A stretch of DNA of 64,000 nt from Gluconobacter roseus NBRC 3990 (GCF_006538885.1 NZ_BJLY01000001.1:806001-870000), one strand, 5' to 3'. Shown: positions 34,934 through 44,513, counted from the stretch's first letter. The notes: generated from the letters alone by a model not told the origin. Translations and numbers: made by a program.

Positions 34934-35184
34934 GCGTGGGCAACCTTGAGCGTGTGCAGGCATGCGGCAAGATCATTGATGGTCCGGATGTCCGCAAGCT
35001 TGTCGAGCGGCACGGAAACGTCGAGTTCATCCTCGATTTCCATGACGAAGTTCATGACGGCCAGGCTGTCAAAGGCCAGGTCTTCGACAATCTTGCTGTT
35101 GCCGTCGATGTCCCGGGGAACCTTCGGGTTGGCAAGCAGTTTTTCAATGATCATTCCGGAAATGCCGGCGACGCTGTCAGTCAT
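34930..35184 (-). CDS. Acyl carrier protein of the long-chain-base pathway
   Basis: 84 residues from the ATG at 35184. The phosphopantetheine site is LAFDSLAVMNF with Ser40, followed by the acidic recognition helix (EIEDELDVSVP). It differs clearly from the housekeeping AcpP at 19.8 kb. It lies between the fatty acyl-AMP ligase and the serine palmitoyltransferase-like gene, with a 4-bp overlap to the latter. In Caulobacter a dedicated ACP carries the acyl chain for the serine palmitoyltransferase; the same is inferred here. Confidence 0.9.
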   Translation of the reverse strand: MTDSVAGISGMIIEKLLANPKVPRDIDGNSKIVEDLAFDSLAVMNFVMEIEDELDVSVPLDKLADIRTINDLAACLHTLKVAHA

Positions 35185-35297
35185 GGACTTCAACTCTCGG
35201 TGTCTGTGCAATCTTGGGCAAGCCTTATGCTCCAAACCGGCCCCGTTCGCCACCCCTCTGCCTGTTCTGGCAGTCGCGTGGCGCGGCCGGAAAGAGA

Positions 35298-37109
35298 TCA
35301 GGCGACCGAAGGCGTGGTTTCAGGCTGCTGTTCGAACTGACCGGAGAGCAGCATGCTTTTGGCCTTCGCACGGGTCAGCTTGCCAGAGGAGGTCTGGGGG
35401 AGCGTGCGGGGCGGAACGAGAATGACGTCAACATCCACGCCGTGCTGGCGGCGGAACAGACTCGTGACCTCATCGCGGAGTTGATCACGGCTCGCATCTT
35501 CCGTTGCCCGGCACTGCACGAGAGCCACGATTTTCTCGCCTTCGTCGCTATCCACGGAGAAGACGGCAACGTCACGCGAGCGCAGGGACGGGATCTCGCT
35601 TTCGGCGGACCATTCCAGATCCTGCGGCCAGATGTTGCGGCCATTGATAATGATGAGATCCTTGGCACGGCCGGTGACAACAATCTGGCCGTTGAGGTGA
35701 TAACCAAGATCACCCGTGTTCAGCCAGCCATCAGCGTCAAGAACGGCTTCGGTCTCGTCAGGGCGGCGGAAATAGCCGCACATGAGACTCGGTCCGCGGA
35801 CATAAACGGTTCCGACCTGTCGGTCCGCCAGATCACGGCCCGTTGCATCGCGGACTTCGATCTGGTGATCGGGCAGAGCCTCACCGCACAGGACGAAGGT
35901 CCGCAGCGGATGGGACGGATCGTTGGACGGTTCGGCAATACCGTCCTTTTCAAGACGGCGCAGGTCGATCGTGTCAGTCTGGATGCCGGTATCGAGCGGG
36001 GCAAAGCTGATCGCAAGGGTGGCTTCTGCCATGCCATAACTGGCGACGAAAGCGCTGGCCCTGAAGCCGTTGGACGCGAAACGCTCGGCAAAGCCTTCAA
36101 GGATATGATGGCGGATCATGTCGCCGCCGATCCCGGCAATACGCCAGCACGACAGATCAAGATCGGCCTGACCGCTGCGGCGGGCGCAGAGTTCGTAGCC
36201 GAAGGACGGGCTGTAGGCGATCGTGCCGCGGTTGCGGGAGATCAGGTCCAGCCAGACATGCGGGCGACGGGCAAACTCGCGGGTGGGCAGCAGGTCCACG
36301 GAGAGCTGGCAGGTCAGTGGCGTCAGGAAGAAGCCGACAAGACCCATGTCATGATAGAGCGGCAGCCAGGAGACGCAGCGGTCATCACGCGGATCTTCTG
36401 CCGGGTGGACATGCAGGCCGTCACGGGCGATGGCGCGGGCATTGGCCATGCCGGCTGCCTGCGTGACCGAGACACCCATCGGAAAGCGCGTGCTTCCCGA
36501 GGAAAACTGAAGATAGGACAGGGCCGTCGGAGAAATTTCCGGCAGTTCGACACGGGCTTCGGCGTGACGGTACAGATCGGCCGGCGAGCCGCCGAACACC
36601 AGATCAAGTCCGTCAATGATCTCGCCGGTCCAGCTTCCGATCACGTCTGGAACCACGACAGCACGGGCCGCGGCACTCTGGATCATCCCGCGCAGGGTCG
36701 CCACATAGCCTTCACGTCCACCGAACGCGACGGGCAGGGGCAGGGGGGCCGGGACGAGGCCAGCGTACTGGCAGCCGAAGAAAATCCGGGCGAAATCGCC
36801 ATCGCTTTCCGCAACGATCGCAACACGGTCACCAGGGACAAGGCCAAGACCCAGCAGGCGGCAGGCCATGGAACGGGCCTGCTCGCGCAGCAGACGGTAA
36901 GGCAGCGCTTCAAGAAGCTGTCCCCGTCCGGAATAGATGTTGAATCCGCTCTCACCCTGCGCCGCGTAATCGAGTGCGGCAGCAAAGCTGGGGAAATCAC
37001 CGTAACGTCTTTCCAGGCCGGAACGGCTGGGCGTCGGGACGGGATTGGCGGTTGGGTTCTGGTTGGCCTCGGTCAAACCTGGACTAGCTCCGTTTGGATT
37101 ACCTGACAT
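35298..37109 (-). CDS. Fatty acyl-AMP ligase / acyl-ACP synthetase
   Basis: 603 residues of the ANL superfamily. The ATP-binding motif is YLQFSSGSTRFP (about 199-210). FVASYGMAEATLAIS is the A5-type motif, GWLNTGDLGY holds the A7 Asp, and RAKDLIIINGRNIWPQDLE and SSGKLTRAKAKS the C-terminal Lys. Overall layout (SWLPLYHDMGLVG, FGYELCARR) is FAAL-like and not CoA-ligase-like. It would adenylate a fatty acid and load it on the neighbouring ACP. Its start shares one base with the upstream gene's stop (TGATG). Confidence 0.88.
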   Translation of the reverse strand: MSGNPNGASPGLTEANQNPTANPVPTPSRSGLERRYGDFPSFAAALDYAAQGESGFNIYSGRGQLLEALPYRLLREQARSMACRLLGLGLVPGDRVAIVAESDGDFARIFFGCQYAGLVPAPLPLPVAFGGREGYVATLRGMIQSAAARAVVVPDVIGSWTGEIIDGLDLVFGGSPADLYRHAEARVELPEISPTALSYLQFSSGSTRFPMGVSVTQAAGMANARAIARDGLHVHPAEDPRDDRCVSWLPLYHDMGLVGFFLTPLTCQLSVDLLPTREFARRPHVWLDLISRNRGTIAYSPSFGYELCARRSGQADLDLSCWRIAGIGGDMIRHHILEGFAERFASNGFRASAFVASYGMAEATLAISFAPLDTGIQTDTIDLRRLEKDGIAEPSNDPSHPLRTFVLCGEALPDHQIEVRDATGRDLADRQVGTVYVRGPSLMCGYFRRPDETEAVLDADGWLNTGDLGYHLNGQIVVTGRAKDLIIINGRNIWPQDLEWSAESEIPSLRSRDVAVFSVDSDEGEKIVALVQCRATEDASRDQLRDEVTSLFRRQHGVDVDVILVPPRTLPQTSSGKLTRAKAKSMLLSGQFEQQPETTPSVA

Positions 37110-38239
37110 CAGGCAGCCCTTTTCAGAAAATCGACGATTGCATCCGCCGCAGCGGGAGCAGTGGGCTCATCACCCAGTGTTTCGAATGTCTCTAATACAT
37201 ATTGGCGCTGCGCCTCAAGAAAACGAGGATGCGTTTCGAAGGCATTCTCGATCTTCGCGCCCAGATCCGACACGTTTTCCGTCACCGGCCCCAGTGTCCA
37301 GAACTGATAATCCGGATTTCCATGCCATTTGACATGGTGGGCGTTGAGGAAGAGACAAGGGCGCGGGCGGATCATGAATTCGGCCACCTGACTGCTGACA
37401 TCCCCCAGATAGAGGTCTGCCCCCATCGTATAGGTCATGTCGATGCTGCGGTGGCTTCCCGGATCAATCAGCATGTGCGGCAGATGCCCATACTGGCGCT
37501 TCAGGGCTTCTCCCTCTTCGCGGTGATTGTCGAAGAGACGAAAATGCGGCGCGAAAACAAGGTTGTAGCGATCCTGCCTGGCAAAGAAATCCAGGATCTG
37601 GTGTCCCATTTCCGGCCAGGATGACAGGCGGCGCAGGAAATGCGGGTTATACAGGATCGTCGGCCGGTTGTTGTTGAATAGCTTCGGCCGTTTCGCATCC
37701 ATGCGCCGCACGAGATCGAACTTGGCATAGGTGCCACGGTGATAGGCGCCCGGACGGATGATGCCCTTTTCCAGCATGCGCTGCTCGACCTTGCGGCCTG
37801 GAACCAGCAGGAAATCGAATTTCCCGAGATGTCGGGCAAAACCGATGGCCCGGTCACCGGCGCCATGACCGGTCCAGATCATTTTCGGGCGGCGCACACC
37901 CATGCGGCGAAGCTGCAGGGACGTTGCTTCCGGGACGATGATCGAATTGAAGTTCCGGAAATAGCGACGGGACGCAAAGAGCCCGATCAGGCGGTCCACG
38001 ACCCGCAGACCATGCTGCTCGATGCGACGGCGCAGCTTCGCGGAAATCGGGAGCAGATCGAACTGCACCCGTGCTTCGGGATAGAGCGTCGCCAGCGAGC
38101 GGGCCAGTTCAAGATGGCTCACGGTCAGGCAGGAAACGTGTACCGCAACATCCGGATGGCGCGCGGAGACTTCCAGCGCGATCGGCAGCGCATGCAGGGT
38201 CTGGTGACGCTGGCCAATGAGAGGAAATGCGACTTTCAT
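37109..38239 (-). CDS. CDP-glycerol glycerophosphotransferase-like protein
   Basis: 376 residues from the ATG at 38239, which gives an ATGA overlap with the flippase stop; the upstream open frame is noise. Motifs WTGHGAGDRAIGF, GTYAKFDLVRR, FAPHFRLFD and GADLYLGDVSSQVAEF follow the GT-B pattern of TagB/TagF-type glycerophosphotransferases, which move glycerol-phosphate from CDP-glycerol. No membrane segment is present. In this operon it may attach a phospho-alcohol head group to the lipid. Substrate is not determined. Confidence 0.7.
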   Translation of the reverse strand: MKVAFPLIGQRHQTLHALPIALEVSARHPDVAVHVSCLTVSHLELARSLATLYPEARVQFDLLPISAKLRRRIEQHGLRVVDRLIGLFASRRYFRNFNSIIVPEATSLQLRRMGVRRPKMIWTGHGAGDRAIGFARHLGKFDFLLVPGRKVEQRMLEKGIIRPGAYHRGTYAKFDLVRRMDAKRPKLFNNNRPTILYNPHFLRRLSSWPEMGHQILDFFARQDRYNLVFAPHFRLFDNHREEGEALKRQYGHLPHMLIDPGSHRSIDMTYTMGADLYLGDVSSQVAEFMIRPRPCLFLNAHHVKWHGNPDYQFWTLGPVTENVSDLGAKIENAFETHPRFLEAQRQYVLETFETLGDEPTAPAAADAIVDFLKRAA

Positions 38240-39606
38240 GCCGCCACTCCTTCTGGCGCACGGGTTGTCCGAAGCACAAGCACGAGCTGGATCGTGATCA
38301 GAAGCGTTACCCCGCACAACGTAGCCGGTCCAACTCCGCTCAACCCGTAATGGCGAACCATCATTACGAGTGCGGGAAGGAAAAACAGGCATTCGAGAAT
38401 GCGGGCACCGATCGCAGCACCTGAGCGGTTGGTCGTGAACAGTAATGGTTCCAGCGGCAGGCCCCAGACTGTCACCACTTCGGCAGCCAGCAGCCACAGC
38501 GTGACCGGAAGAGCCTCGGTTGCGCCCTTGTGGCCGATATACAGCTGCAGGAGCGGTTGTCCGGCAAACACGGTCAGCAGAAGAAGCGCGGTGCCAATTC
38601 CGCCGGCCATCAGGGCGATCTGACCGGTGAGGCGATAAAGGCGGTTCATGGCCCTGTCGCGCCACAGGCGGGCCATTTCGGGATAGACAGTCGTCTGGAT
38701 CAGGGTTGCAGGCTTTGCAATCCCTGCCGCGATCTGGCTGGCAATGCGATAATATCCGGCGCTGGTCGGACCGACGAACGCACCCACCACCAGCGTCCCG
38801 ATATGGCCAAAAGCCAGTGCGAGCGTCGAATTGAGGTTCGTGTTTAATGCAAAGCGCCAGATCCCGGGATAAGTGCGGAAGAACTGTCCGTTCAGGATAT
38901 CGGGAACAATGCCGCGCATTTCCTGAAACAGGCCGCGGATCAGGTCACGGCGATACATCTCGCGGGTCGCCATGAAGAAGAGCGTCCCCCAGGCAGCGAT
39001 CTCTGCGGCGATCCATACGCTGGCCAGCGCGGCAACCGAAGCCCAGCCCAGAGCCATCGAGGCCGTGCCAACCACACGGACGATCGTGGCAACCGTCCCC
39101 TGCACGGCAAGGAGGTCGTAGCGGTCAAAAACCCGCAGCAGACCGGTCGCGGTTGCTGATGCCATGAACAGGATGGAGACGCAGTAGATCACGCCAATGA
39201 CATGGATCTGCGGCGGCCATCCCAGAAAATTCATGGCCAGCAGGCTGATCAGAACACCGCCAGCAAACCCCAGCAGACCGCCGAAACTGTCCAGTAGAAG
39301 ACTGAAGGATACGATTTTCTGAAAACTGCGACGATCGCCCTGCGTTAGGGGGCGCAGTCCAAAATGCAGGACCGTCTGCCATGACTGGAAATCGACGATA
39401 TCGCCCATCGTCCGTGCGAAGGCGTACATCATCGCAACGAGTCCGAAGCTGTAACTTCCCAATAGATGGGTCGCCATCCAGATATGGACGAGACTCAGCG
39501 GCGCATTGACTGCACGTCCTCCGAGAAGGACGCCCAGATTGCTCATGACACGCTGAACTCCGCCTTTACGGGCGGTCTGGGGAGACGATGAATCGTCTGA
39601 CATCAA
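38236..39606 (-). CDS. Oligosaccharide/lipid flippase (MOP superfamily, Wzx-like)
   Basis: 456 residues with about 12-14 hydrophobic segments. N-terminal GVLLGGRAVNAPLSLVHIWMATHLLG and the later FVGPTSAGYYRIASQIAAGIAKP are typical of polysaccharide-biosynthesis flippases. It would translocate a lipid-linked product across the inner membrane. First gene of the minus-strand flippase-glycerophosphotransferase-ligase-ACP-Spt operon, so it may flip the same lipid or a lipid-linked sugar. Confidence 0.83.
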   Translation of the reverse strand: MMSDDSSSPQTARKGGVQRVMSNLGVLLGGRAVNAPLSLVHIWMATHLLGSYSFGLVAMMYAFARTMGDIVDFQSWQTVLHFGLRPLTQGDRRSFQKIVSFSLLLDSFGGLLGFAGGVLISLLAMNFLGWPPQIHVIGVIYCVSILFMASATATGLLRVFDRYDLLAVQGTVATIVRVVGTASMALGWASVAALASVWIAAEIAAWGTLFFMATREMYRRDLIRGLFQEMRGIVPDILNGQFFRTYPGIWRFALNTNLNSTLALAFGHIGTLVVGAFVGPTSAGYYRIASQIAAGIAKPATLIQTTVYPEMARLWRDRAMNRLYRLTGQIALMAGGIGTALLLLTVFAGQPLLQLYIGHKGATEALPVTLWLLAAEVVTVWGLPLEPLLFTTNRSGAAIGARILECLFFLPALVMMVRHYGLSGVGPATLCGVTLLITIQLVLVLRTTRAPEGVAA

Positions 39607-39829
39607 TTTATGGAAACTTTCGTGACAGTCTTGCCGTTAACTCTTTTCGGCATCAGAAATAGGCATTTCCCCGCAAATCTGAACTCACTTTTTGTGACCA
39701 AAGATTGCGCTTGCCTGCAGCATATCATTTTCTGTTGCGCATAATTCCCGTTCTGAAAAGCATGGTATGGACGTTGCGTCGTATGACAGGGATGTCATAA
39801 AGGAGCATCAAAGCCTTACGGACAGTCCC

Positions 39830-40930
39830 ATGCAGACACTTTTTCAGGATGCCGCCTCGGCCCGGGCTGGAGCCTGGATGACCGTCAGTCTCCGGGCCAT
39901 CACCGAAAATTACGGTTTCGTTGCCGGATTGGCGCCGGAAGCAGAATGTGCGGCTGTCGTCAAAGCCGATGCTTATGGATTGGGAGCAGACAGGATAGCT
40001 CCTGTCCTCGCCGCGCAGAACGCAAAAACCTTTTTTGTAGCGCATCTGGATGAAGGCATTGCCTTGAGAGCCGTGCTACCAGATGTGCGTATTTTCGTCC
40101 TGCACGGCTTCATGCCTGGCTGCGAAGGTAGCATGCAGTCGCATGATCTTATTCCTGTTCTCAATGACCTCGATCAGGTCCGCAGTTGGAAACGGTTCTG
40201 CAACGGGAAAGGATATGCATTTCCGGCGGCACTTCAGTTTGATTCCGGAATGTCCCGTTTCGGGTTGAACTCCGCTGATCTTGACGATCACACGCTCTTT
40301 GATGGCCTGAACCTGCAACTGGTGATGAGCCATCTGGCCTGTGCTGATGAGCCGGACAATCTGTCCAATGACACGCAGCGGCAACGTTTTGTGGATATGG
40401 CGGCCTGCTTTCCAGGTGTTCCCCGTTCCCTTTCTGCATCATCCGGCATTTTCCTGGGGCCGGAGTATCATTTCGAGCTGATCCGTCCGGGGGCGGCCCT
40501 TTACGGAATTGCGCCTTCAGAAGGCAACCGGATGCTCCGCCCGGTCGTCTCCCTTGATGCGCGGATCGTTCAGATCCGGACCGTGGAGGCTGGGGACCGC
40601 GTTGGATACGGCCTGAGTTGGACAGCCATGAAACCAACGCGGGTCGCCACGCTCGGGCTGGGCTATGCAGACGGATTCTTTCGGGCGCAGGAGGGACGGG
40701 GAGCGGTCTGGCATGACCGGACGCGGCTCCCGGTTATCGGGCGTGTTTCGATGGACAGCATTTCCGTCGATCTGACTGAGGCTCCTGCCGATCTTGAGGC
40801 CGGCGATGTGCTGTCGGCGCTGGGACCGGCGCAGGATGTGGATGCGCTGGCCCGGTCAGCGGGGACGATCGGCTATGAGGTTCTGACGTCTCTGGGGAAC
40901 CGTTTTCATCGTGTCTATGTACCGCCCTGA
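39830..40930 (+). CDS. alr: Alanine racemase
   Basis: 366 residues from the ATG at 39830; an in-frame ATG at 39767 adds 21 residues of low credibility. PLP Lys45 lies in AAVVKADAYGLGA. The catalytic Tyr of the other face is in DRVGYGLSW, and LGLGYADGFFR and RVSMDSISVDLT complete the C-terminal domain. It supplies D-alanine for peptidoglycan. The 223 bp between it and the flippase must hold both promoters; no clear sigma-70 pair stands out. Confidence 0.95.
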   Translation: MQTLFQDAASARAGAWMTVSLRAITENYGFVAGLAPEAECAAVVKADAYGLGADRIAPVLAAQNAKTFFVAHLDEGIALRAVLPDVRIFVLHGFMPGCEGSMQSHDLIPVLNDLDQVRSWKRFCNGKGYAFPAALQFDSGMSRFGLNSADLDDHTLFDGLNLQLVMSHLACADEPDNLSNDTQRQRFVDMAACFPGVPRSLSASSGIFLGPEYHFELIRPGAALYGIAPSEGNRMLRPVVSLDARIVQIRTVEAGDRVGYGLSWTAMKPTRVATLGLGYADGFFRAQEGRGAVWHDRTRLPVIGRVSMDSISVDLTEAPADLEAGDVLSALGPAQDVDALARSAGTIGYEVLTSLGNRFHRVYVPP

Positions 40931-40936
40931 TCTGTT

Positions 40937-43597
40937 TCAGACCGATTTGCGGATCGAGAGCGAGATGGTCCGCCCGAGTGGGTCCAGAAAGGCGGGTTCG
41001 TAGCCGGCCGGGGTAATGCCGGAGCCATTGCGGGCGCGGATGCGGCTGTTGAAGAGATTGCTGACCGAAACCATGACGCGAAAGTTCTTTGCCCAGGGTC
41101 GGTTCTGCCAGCGCGGAATTTCCCCCAGATCGGCAAAGCCCGTCATATCCACTGTTGCCAGATCGCTGAAAAACAGGCTGTTGGCGTGCGTACTGGCCAG
41201 GGTGGATGTTCCGGACTGCCATTTGGTGACGAGGCGGAAGCCGAACCCGTTCTTGAAGACGCCGCCCTGAAGCTCGACTTCATGCCGCGGTTGGCCGCCC
41301 GTTCCGCCAATAGTGCCGCCGTCCAGCAGATCAATCGGTGGCAGGCCGGCACGCAGTTGCACGGTGTCTTTCAGGCGCCAGACCTGCGTGAGGACAATAT
41401 AGTACCGTCCACCAGCGCCATGTTTTCCGCCCCTGCCGGAAGGCTTTTTCCCCAAAGGACGCGAAAAAGAGAACGTCGCGTTCCACTCATTGCGCTTTTC
41501 CATGACCGCATTGACCGGCCGGATATCGACAACATCAAGAATCCCGTCCGAATTGCGCTGATAGCGGTCAGGGAAGGCCTCTTCGATCGCAGCGGTCGCG
41601 GTTGGCAGGCTTATGACCGGATTGTGGTTGCGGTCCCGCACATAATTGACATGCAGCCGTGCACCTTCGAGAAAATCCGGAGCAATGATCGTCCCGATGC
41701 TGATTTCGTGCCGGTCCGCCGCCCGAAGGTTCCTGTTGCCGCCCGAGATGGTCGTCACCTGCACCGAGCGTCCGGTGACGTAATCATAGGTCGTGACATT
41801 TGGCGTCTCGATCTGCGGGGCAATCAGATCCGTGGCTGCTGGTGCTTCGGTACGATCGGTGACGGAGAACGGGAACTGGATCCATGACACGGGCTCCCAT
41901 GTCACGCCCCCGCCAATTGTGCCCAGAGTTCCGAAATGCGACACCTGACTAATAGCACCGTTGATGTTCGCATCGAGCTTGCCCAGAAACGACAGGACGT
42001 GTTTGCGCGCATTGGCAATCGGAATATCGCCGTTAATCTGCAGGGTGCCGACATCGCGGCTGATATGGGTCCGCTGCAGTTTGCCCTGACTGAGCGATGT
42101 CGCATTCTGCTCGGTTATGGTGCCGGTCGGGGCGATGCTGGTCGAGACATCACCGGCAGGCAGGGAAAAGACCGAACCCGACAGCAGCCCCGTGACCTTG
42201 CCGGTCGTGCCGGTGGTGTGTCCGTGATTGACTAGGCGATTGTTCAGCCAGCTCCGGTCTACGGCCGAGAACGGATCGAAGGTCGTCATCCCGTCGGTCA
42301 GCGCCGTCTGGGCGCCGGTCAGGTCAAGTCCGGTCTGGCTGTTGGTCGTTGTGGTAGAGCGGTCGAAACTTCCGGTGCTGTTCCATTTCCAGCTTCGGAC
42401 ATCGCCGTTGAAATTCACTCCGGCATGAACCGCATCCGTATGGGATGTCTGCTGGAGTGCGGAGACATTCGTGTAGTCCCGGTATAGCAATGTGTCCTGC
42501 GAGAAGGGCGAATACAGGCTGGTGGAAGGAAGTGTGAGGATGCCCCGCGCCGGGCCCTGAAGGCTTTCGGAATCGCTACGCGTATAGCTGGCGTTGAAGG
42601 AGGCCGAGACTGTTTTGAAGATCTGGTCCGCATAGACGCCGTTCAGACTCAGTTCATGCGTTCTGGGCTGAAGGCTGTAGTCTGACGCATTCGAACTGAC
42701 ATGCGGTGCATTGGCGTAGGTTGTGAAATCCTGAAGGGTCGGGATCTGTCCGGCTGCGAGTGAGGGTACGCCAGCCGAAGTCACGCTTTGCCCCACAAGC
42801 CTATCCAGCGCCGGATCAAGACTTCCTCCGTCGGCGGATGCGATGTTGCCCGCATTGGAATAGAGACTGCTGGCGGAAGGCGGGGTCACGCCGCGGTCAC
42901 TGTCGAGCAGACGGGCCTGTGCTTCATACCGGGCACTCAGATTGATCCGACGATCCCCGGAGAGCTTCGTGAAACTGGCACCAAGAACACCGTCATTGCC
43001 GCCACCATCTGTGGATGTGCTGCCATAGGCCCGCATCCGGACGGCACGGAAGTGCTTGACGGTAATGATGTTCACCACACGCTCATCGGCCGGATAGCCG
43101 TAGCGCAGGGCTTCTTCCTCGGTGAATATCTCGACACGGGCGATGGCCTCGAACGGCAGATCGTTGACTTCCTGCATCCCCGAGATGCGCTTGCCGTTCA
43201 GAAGCACGACCGGCGTGTTCCCCGTCGCACCGCGTCCCGAGCGTGTTTCCGGGGCAATGGCCGTCAGGAGATCGGCCGCGGTATCGACGCCGTATGAGCG
43301 GATTTCGTCAGCCTGGATCTGCATGATCGGCTTGGCGTCACCCAGCACGGCTCCGGCCGGCTTGTGGGCTTTGACGACAATCTTCTCGCCTCCGTTCACT
43401 GATGTCGTGGACGTGGTGACTGTCGTTGCATTGTGCTGCGGGGCTGCCGGTGCGGCGGTGGCACCGGATGTGGTCTGAGCGAGTGTGGAGACAGCAGGAA
43501 ACAGGCTGCCAAGACCCCAGACGAGGCTGAGAGCCGGACGCAGCATGGGGCGTGTCAGAGGAAGGGTGACTTGAATTTTCAGGTCATGATCTGACAT
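40937..43597 (-). CDS. TonB-dependent outer-membrane receptor
   Basis: About 886 residues from the ATG at 43597; longer in-frame starts exist. After a signal peptide ending near STLAQ, a plug domain is recognisable (DEIRSYGVDTAADLLTAIAP, VVLLNGKRISGMQEVNDLP, IARVEIFTEEEALRYGYPADERVVNIITV). The barrel runs to the end (RTISLSIRKSV). The linker (EKIVVKAHKPAG) resembles the family's usual start. The ligand is unknown. No regulator or sigma/anti-sigma pair is adjacent. It is convergent with alr. Confidence 0.87.
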   Translation of the reverse strand: MSDHDLKIQVTLPLTRPMLRPALSLVWGLGSLFPAVSTLAQTTSGATAAPAAPQHNATTVTTSTTSVNGGEKIVVKAHKPAGAVLGDAKPIMQIQADEIRSYGVDTAADLLTAIAPETRSGRGATGNTPVVLLNGKRISGMQEVNDLPFEAIARVEIFTEEEALRYGYPADERVVNIITVKHFRAVRMRAYGSTSTDGGGNDGVLGASFTKLSGDRRINLSARYEAQARLLDSDRGVTPPSASSLYSNAGNIASADGGSLDPALDRLVGQSVTSAGVPSLAAGQIPTLQDFTTYANAPHVSSNASDYSLQPRTHELSLNGVYADQIFKTVSASFNASYTRSDSESLQGPARGILTLPSTSLYSPFSQDTLLYRDYTNVSALQQTSHTDAVHAGVNFNGDVRSWKWNSTGSFDRSTTTTNSQTGLDLTGAQTALTDGMTTFDPFSAVDRSWLNNRLVNHGHTTGTTGKVTGLLSGSVFSLPAGDVSTSIAPTGTITEQNATSLSQGKLQRTHISRDVGTLQINGDIPIANARKHVLSFLGKLDANINGAISQVSHFGTLGTIGGGVTWEPVSWIQFPFSVTDRTEAPAATDLIAPQIETPNVTTYDYVTGRSVQVTTISGGNRNLRAADRHEISIGTIIAPDFLEGARLHVNYVRDRNHNPVISLPTATAAIEEAFPDRYQRNSDGILDVVDIRPVNAVMEKRNEWNATFSFSRPLGKKPSGRGGKHGAGGRYYIVLTQVWRLKDTVQLRAGLPPIDLLDGGTIGGTGGQPRHEVELQGGVFKNGFGFRLVTKWQSGTSTLASTHANSLFFSDLATVDMTGFADLGEIPRWQNRPWAKNFRVMVSVSNLFNSRIRARNGSGITPAGYEPAFLDPLGRTISLSIRKSV

Positions 43598-43750
43598 GCG
43601 CTCTTTTGCGTGCTCCTGCATTGCGTGCGGGCCGGAATGTCCGCAGCGGGTGCAGAATGTCACGAATCTGTAAGGATATCGTGGCAGTAGAAGGTCATTT
43701 GAGGCTGTTTCTGACGGATTTTCTTCTGTATGTCGAGACTAAAGGGACCT

Positions 43751-44338
43751 CTAGCTGGCAACCATGTTCCGGCTACGCACCATATTGCGGCGGGTTTCCT
43801 CGTCCAGAATTTCCCGGATGCGACGGGTCAGTTCCGTGGCGTCCGTATATTTGCGGCCATAGGTCAGATTGAACGTATGGTCGAAATCATCCGGATTGAG
43901 GCCGGCATTGTGCTGGCTGATCGTCTCGATCTTGTCGAAAGCCTTGGCTAACCGGGCTTCGGGAGACGCCGCATTCTCGTATTCGTCCCATAGCGCCAGA
44001 AATTCTGCCTGCAGATCATCGGGCAGGGGGGCCATGATCGTCAGCAGATCCTCGCGTTCCTGCGCGGCCTTGTTGGCAGAGGCCTGGAGCGAAATGGCGG
44101 GAACATCGCCGTGGATGGCCTCGCCCAGATCGTGGAGGATGCAGATTTTCAGCAGTTTCAGAAGGTTGATGCCTTCAAGCTGGTCGGCGAAGGTCATGAC
44201 CAGCAGGCAAAGCGCCCAGGTATGCTCGGCCGTGCTTTCGGTCTGGCCGCCATGGGTATAGGTCCGTCTGAGGATATCCTTGAGGCGGGAGGCTTCCCGG
44301 AGAAAATCGAGGCGCTTTTCAAGATCGCCTTTTGTCAT
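43751..44338 (-). CDS. HD-domain phosphohydrolase (YfbR/HDDC2-like)
   Basis: 195 residues from the ATG at 44338. The metal-binding pattern is complete: AEHTWALCLL (first His), ILHDLGEAIHGD (HD pair) and a later Asp (AFDKIE). The layout matches HDDC2/YfbR-type 5'-deoxynucleotidases that hydrolyse nucleoside monophosphates. It lies between the TonB receptor and a small membrane protein gene without evident partner. Confidence 0.82.
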   Translation of the reverse strand: MTKGDLEKRLDFLREASRLKDILRRTYTHGGQTESTAEHTWALCLLVMTFADQLEGINLLKLLKICILHDLGEAIHGDVPAISLQASANKAAQEREDLLTIMAPLPDDLQAEFLALWDEYENAASPEARLAKAFDKIETISQHNAGLNPDDFDHTFNLTYGRKYTDATELTRRIREILDEETRRNMVRSRNMVAS

Positions 44339-44387
44339 GCAGTGGGTCCTGTCTGTGACGGTGCGCGATACGGCCGTTGCGGGAGAT

Positions 44388-44513
44388 TTATCCGACAAGC
44401 GCATACAGGACTTCATATCCCACAAAGACCGCAACGGCCAGAAGCACGAGCAGAACAAGAAATCCGGGCCCGTTCTGAAGGGATTTCAGCATTTTGACTA
44501 TCAACGCGGGCAT
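44388..44513 (-). CDS. Possible 41-residue single-pass membrane protein
   Basis: An ATG at 44513 opens a 41-codon frame ending TAA at 44388. Seven to fourteen polar residues are followed by one strong helix (GFLVLLVLLAVAVFVGYEVLY). It lies 49 bp upstream of the HD gene on the same strand and may lead that transcript. The Shine-Dalgarno is weak. It occupies the otherwise empty 382-bp gap 44339-44720; nothing else is seen there. Confidence 0.42.
   Translation of the reverse strand: MPALIVKMLKSLQNGPGFLVLLVLLAVAVFVGYEVLYALVG

Noticed and set aside
35214-37106. 630-codon open frame on the plus strand
   Set aside because: Antisense to the fatty acyl-AMP ligase, which carries all ANL motifs; an artefact of codon bias.
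37109-38665. Longer N-terminus for the glycerophosphotransferase-like gene
   Set aside because: The extra 142 residues are Arg/Pro/Ser-rich noise opposite the C-terminal part of the flippase; the ATGA overlap at 38236-38239 supports the short form.
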